Shown: piece by piece, positions 61,700 through 64,000 of the stretch | Position numbering within the stretch: the first letter of the stretch is position 1 | How the letters are laid out: the number at the start of each line of letters is the position of its first letter | From: SHWB01 sp050246875 | GTDB taxonomy: Bacteria; Pseudomonadota; Alphaproteobacteria; UBA6615 | Length of the DNA stretch: 64,000 nucleotides | NCBI GenBank assembly: GCA_050246875.1 | Contig: JBFWVF010000009.1 | Location: 186,001 to 250,000 of the forward strand | Reading direction: 5' to 3' | Notes under the pieces: generated by a model | Told to the model about the DNA's origin: nothing | Database searches by the model: none | What the model saw: the letters and a program-made list of their open reading frames with translations, nothing else | Position numbers and translations under genes: made by a program

Positions 61700-62947
61700 A
61701 TGTTCGCGCCCTTCGAGTGGATGGTCGCCGGGCGCTACATGCGCGCCCGCCGCAAGGAAGGGTTCATCTCGGTCATCGCCGGCTTCTCGTTGCTCGGCAT
61801 CGCGCTGGGCGTCGCCACGCTGATCATCGTCATGTCGGTGATGAACGGCTTCCGCGCCGAGCTGCTCGGCCGCATCCTCGGCGTCAACGGCCACATCTCG
61901 GTGGTCTCGCAGACCCCGGACGGCCTCGCCGGCTGGGACGCGCTGGCGGCGCGGCTTCGCGCGCTGCCGGACGTCACGTCGGTCGTGCCCGTGGCCGAAG
62001 GGCAGGTGATGGCGACGTCGGAGGGATACGCCGCCGGCGCCATGGCGCGCGGCATGCGGCTGGAAGACCTCAAGGCGCGCGCCGCCGTGTCCGACCACAT
62101 CGTCTCCGGTTCGCTCGACGGCTTCGCCGAGGGCGAGGGCGTTCTGGTCGGCGCGCGCCTCGCCCGCCGCCTCGGCATCGCGCCGGGCGGCAAGATCACC
62201 CTGATCTCGCCGCATGGCACCAAGACGGCCTTCGGCACCGTGCCGCGACAGAAGGCCTATCCCGTCTCGGGCCTGTTCGAGGTCGGCATGTTCGAGTTCG
62301 ACAACTCGGTCGTGCTGATGCCGCTGGCGGCGGCACAGATCTATTTTCGCCTCGACGACCGCGTCTCGCAGCTCGAGGTGATGGTGACCAATCCCGACGC
62401 CGTGGCGCGGCCGCGCGCGGCGGTGGCGGCGACGCTGAGTCCGGGGCAGGGGGTGTTCGACTGGCAGCAGGCCAACCGCAGCTTCTTCAACGCGCTGCAT
62501 GTCGAACGCAACGTCATGTTCCTCATCCTGACGCTGATCATCCTGGTCGCCGCCTTCAACATCATTTCCGGCCTGATCATGCTGGTGAAGGACAAGGGCG
62601 CCGACATCGCCATCCTGCGCACGATGGGCACGTCGCGCGCCTCGATCATGCGCATCTTCTTCATTGCCGGCGCCTCCATCGGCGTCGTCGGCACGACGGC
62701 GGGCACGCTGCTCGGGCTGGTCTTCTGCGCCAACATCGAGTCGATCCGGCAGGGCCTGCAGGCGCTGACCGGAACCGACCTGTTCTCGCCGGAGATCTAT
62801 TTCCTCAGCCAGTTGCCGGCCAAGGTCGATCCCGGCGAGGTGATCACCGTCGTCGGCATGGCCTTCGCGCTGTCGATCCTCGCCACCATCTATCCGAGCT
62901 GGCGGGCAGCGCGCACCGACCCCGTCGAGGCGCTGCGCTATGAGTGA
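61700..62947 (+). CDS. lolC: lipoprotein-releasing ABC transporter permease
   Basis: A 415-residue inner-membrane permease of the LolCDE system, which releases outer-membrane lipoproteins from the inner membrane. Seen: FEWMVAGRYMRARRKEGFIS, first helix with FSLLGIALGVATLIIVMSVM, a large periplasmic domain, then three helices near the C-terminus (ILTLIILVAAFNIISGLIML) and the ending SWRAARTDPVEALRYE. It is a single permease gene, as in alphaproteobacteria that use one LolC/E-type protein (also called LolF). It overlaps lolD by eight bases. Confidence 0.93.
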   Translation: MFAPFEWMVAGRYMRARRKEGFISVIAGFSLLGIALGVATLIIVMSVMNGFRAELLGRILGVNGHISVVSQTPDGLAGWDALAARLRALPDVTSVVPVAEGQVMATSEGYAAGAMARGMRLEDLKARAAVSDHIVSGSLDGFAEGEGVLVGARLARRLGIAPGGKITLISPHGTKTAFGTVPRQKAYPVSGLFEVGMFEFDNSVVLMPLAAAQIYFRLDDRVSQLEVMVTNPDAVARPRAAVAATLSPGQGVFDWQQANRSFFNALHVERNVMFLILTLIILVAAFNIISGLIMLVKDKGADIAILRTMGTSRASIMRIFFIAGASIGVVGTTAGTLLGLVFCANIESIRQGLQALTGTDLFSPEIYFLSQLPAKVDPGEVITVVGMAFALSILATIYPSWRAARTDPVEALRYE

Positions 62948-63632
62948 GGCCGTGCCGGCGCTGCGGCTTACGGGCGTGCGCCGGACGTTCCAGCAGGGCG
63001 ATCGCCGGCTCGACGTGCTGCGCGACGTCCATCTCACCCTGCGTGCCGGCGAGATGGTGGCGCTGGTCGGCCCGTCGGGCGCCGGCAAGTCGACGCTGCT
63101 GCACGTCGCCGGCCTGCTGGAACGGCCGGACGGCGGCAGCATCCACATCGAGGGCGTCGATGCCAGCGACCTCGGCGACGCCGAGCGCACGCGGCTGCGC
63201 CGTCACAAGCTCGGTTTCGTCTACCAGTTCCACCATCTGCTGCCGGAGTTCACGGCGGAGGAGAACGTCGTCCTGCCGCAGCTCGTCGCCGGCCTGTCGA
63301 AGGCCGAGGCGCGCGAGCGCGCCCGCGAACTGCTGGCCATGGTCGGCCTCGCCGAGCGTGCCAGCCATCGTCCCGGCATGCTGTCGGGCGGCGAGCAGCA
63401 GCGCGTCGCCATCGTCCGCGCCGTCGCCAACGCGCCGGCCGTGCTGCTGGCCGACGAGCCGACCGGCAACCTCGACCCGGCCACCGCCGAGCGCGTCTTC
63501 GGACAACTGATGGCGCTGGTCCGTCAGGCCGGGCTGGCGGCGCTGGTCGCCACCCACAACCTCGACCTCGCCAGCCGCATGGACCGCGCGCTGACGATCA
63601 GCGACGGTCGACTGGTTCCGGCGATGGGATGA
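62940..63632 (+). CDS. lolD: lipoprotein-releasing ABC transporter ATP-binding protein
   Basis: A 230-residue ABC ATPase. Seen: Walker A GPSGAGKSTLLH, Q-loop in FVYQFHHLLPEFTAEENV (the LLPEFTA stretch is characteristic of LolD), signature LSGGEQQRVAI, Walker B VLLADEPTGNLD and the switch His in VATHNLDLA. It is coupled to lolC. In many relatives dnaE follows lolD; here a low-G+C gene of the opposite strand overlaps its end. Confidence 0.95.
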   Translation: MSEAVPALRLTGVRRTFQQGDRRLDVLRDVHLTLRAGEMVALVGPSGAGKSTLLHVAGLLERPDGGSIHIEGVDASDLGDAERTRLRRHKLGFVYQFHHLLPEFTAEENVVLPQLVAGLSKAEARERARELLAMVGLAERASHRPGMLSGGEQQRVAIVRAVANAPAVLLADEPTGNLDPATAERVFGQLMALVRQAGLAALVATHNLDLASRMDRALTISDGRLVPAMG

Positions 63633-64000
63633 ACTTACCGTCCACTGACCTGCGATATCCCGATCTGCCAAAGTTACGGACGTTGATCTCCGTTACTTGG
63701 CCCTTGTCGTGCAAGAACGTCATCGCAACATAATTTGTGTTGCCATATGACTTCGGACCGAGAAACTGATCGTAGTACGAAAGTGCGAAGAAAAAACACA
63801 AAAGCTCTTGAGGGGTATTATATTCGCATGGCATATCCGCATCAAACATTCTGTAAATCACTTGTTGTATAGGTGTCCCTATCGGAAATTCAGCAAGAAG
63901 AGCTTCTTGTACTTTGGTTTCCCAGTCTACCCATTTACCTTTAATGTTATCTGTTCCAAAAAATGATGAAACTCTGGACGTCAAAAAATTTGATTTAATA
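63598..64000 (-). CDS. partial low-G+C gene of unknown function, runs off window end
   Basis: The frame is open from the window edge (5' part missing) to a TGA at 63598, giving at least 133 residues; a TTG at 63984 could be an internal start. Readable parts include GTDNIKGKWVDWETKVQEAL, FPIGTPIQQVIYRMFDADMP, a LLCFFFALSYYDQFLGPKSY stretch and VTEINVRNFGRSG. I recognise no family. The region from about 63637 has far lower G+C than the rest of the window and different codon use. The last 11 or so codons are antisense to lolD, so the natural C-terminus may have been lost at an insertion joint. Confidence 0.6.
   Translation of the reverse strand, partial: IKSNFLTSRVSSFFGTDNIKGKWVDWETKVQEALLAEFPIGTPIQQVIYRMFDADMPCEYNTPQELLCFFFALSYYDQFLGPKSYGNTNYVAMTFLHDKGQVTEINVRNFGRSGYRRSVDGKFIPSPEPVDRR

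Overview
The window is 64 kb of GC-rich chromosomal DNA (about two thirds G+C by eye) from an alphaproteobacterium, most likely a Rhodospirillales-like lineage. This rests on the order tig-clpP-clpX-lon-hup followed by the complete nuoA-N operon and birA-coaX-rnj-mce-DUF1467, the glnB-glnA pair, the short form of prolyl-tRNA synthetase next to lolC/lolD, and the methylmalonyl-CoA epimerase. The taxonomic call is inference from gene order; there is no rRNA in the window.

Layout. 0-10 kb is accessory metabolism. It holds an acyl-CoA dehydrogenase, a beta-lactamase-fold hydrolase, a small three-helix membrane protein resembling Pycsar-effector (PycTM) proteins, and an aromatic-catabolism-like run (VOC dioxygenase-like protein, glutathionyl-hydroquinone reductase, carboxymuconolactone decarboxylase, molybdenum hydroxylase large subunit). 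A LysR regulator then faces a coupled amidohydrolase/NFU-domain pair across an AT-rich operator region. 10-23 kb is mixed: MFS exporter, two-block pentapeptide-repeat protein, DUF3237 and NTF2-like proteins, RhlE-like RNA helicase, TPR/O-GlcNAc-transferase-like protein, alpha/beta hydrolase, lipoprotein, parE, acyl-CoA thioesterase and a DUF427 protein with a long structured leader. 22.7-29 kb holds glnB-glnA, a class I aminotransferase, a divergent aminotransferase-fold protein that seems to have lost all its PLP residues, tRNA-His, the NAD(P)HX repair enzyme and tRNA-Leu.

29-37 kb is the protein quality-control block (trigger factor, ClpP, ClpX, Lon, HU) with tRNA-Val, an SDR oxidoreductase and tRNA-Asp. 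37.2-51.4 kb is the 14-gene complex I operon, with many start/stop overlaps; it runs by a 4-base overlap into birA and on to coaX, RNase J, mce and a DUF1467 gene. 55.4-60.3 kb is a variable block between DUF1467 and proS: a secreted protein, a chromate transporter-like protein, Tag glycosylase, a candidate structured RNA with a strong terminator, a small secreted protein and a membrane class III cyclase. proS-lolC-lolD follow. The last 370 bases fall sharply in G+C and carry the 3' part of an unrelated gene that runs off the window end.

Most promising for follow-up are the active-site-less aminotransferase homologue (26.0-27.2 kb), the orphan PycTM-like protein (2.6-3.1 kb), the structured RNA candidate (58.15-58.29 kb), the LysR/amidohydrolase/NFU unit (7.7-10.1 kb) and the AT-rich junction after lolD. 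No CRISPR array, insertion sequence or prophage was seen.
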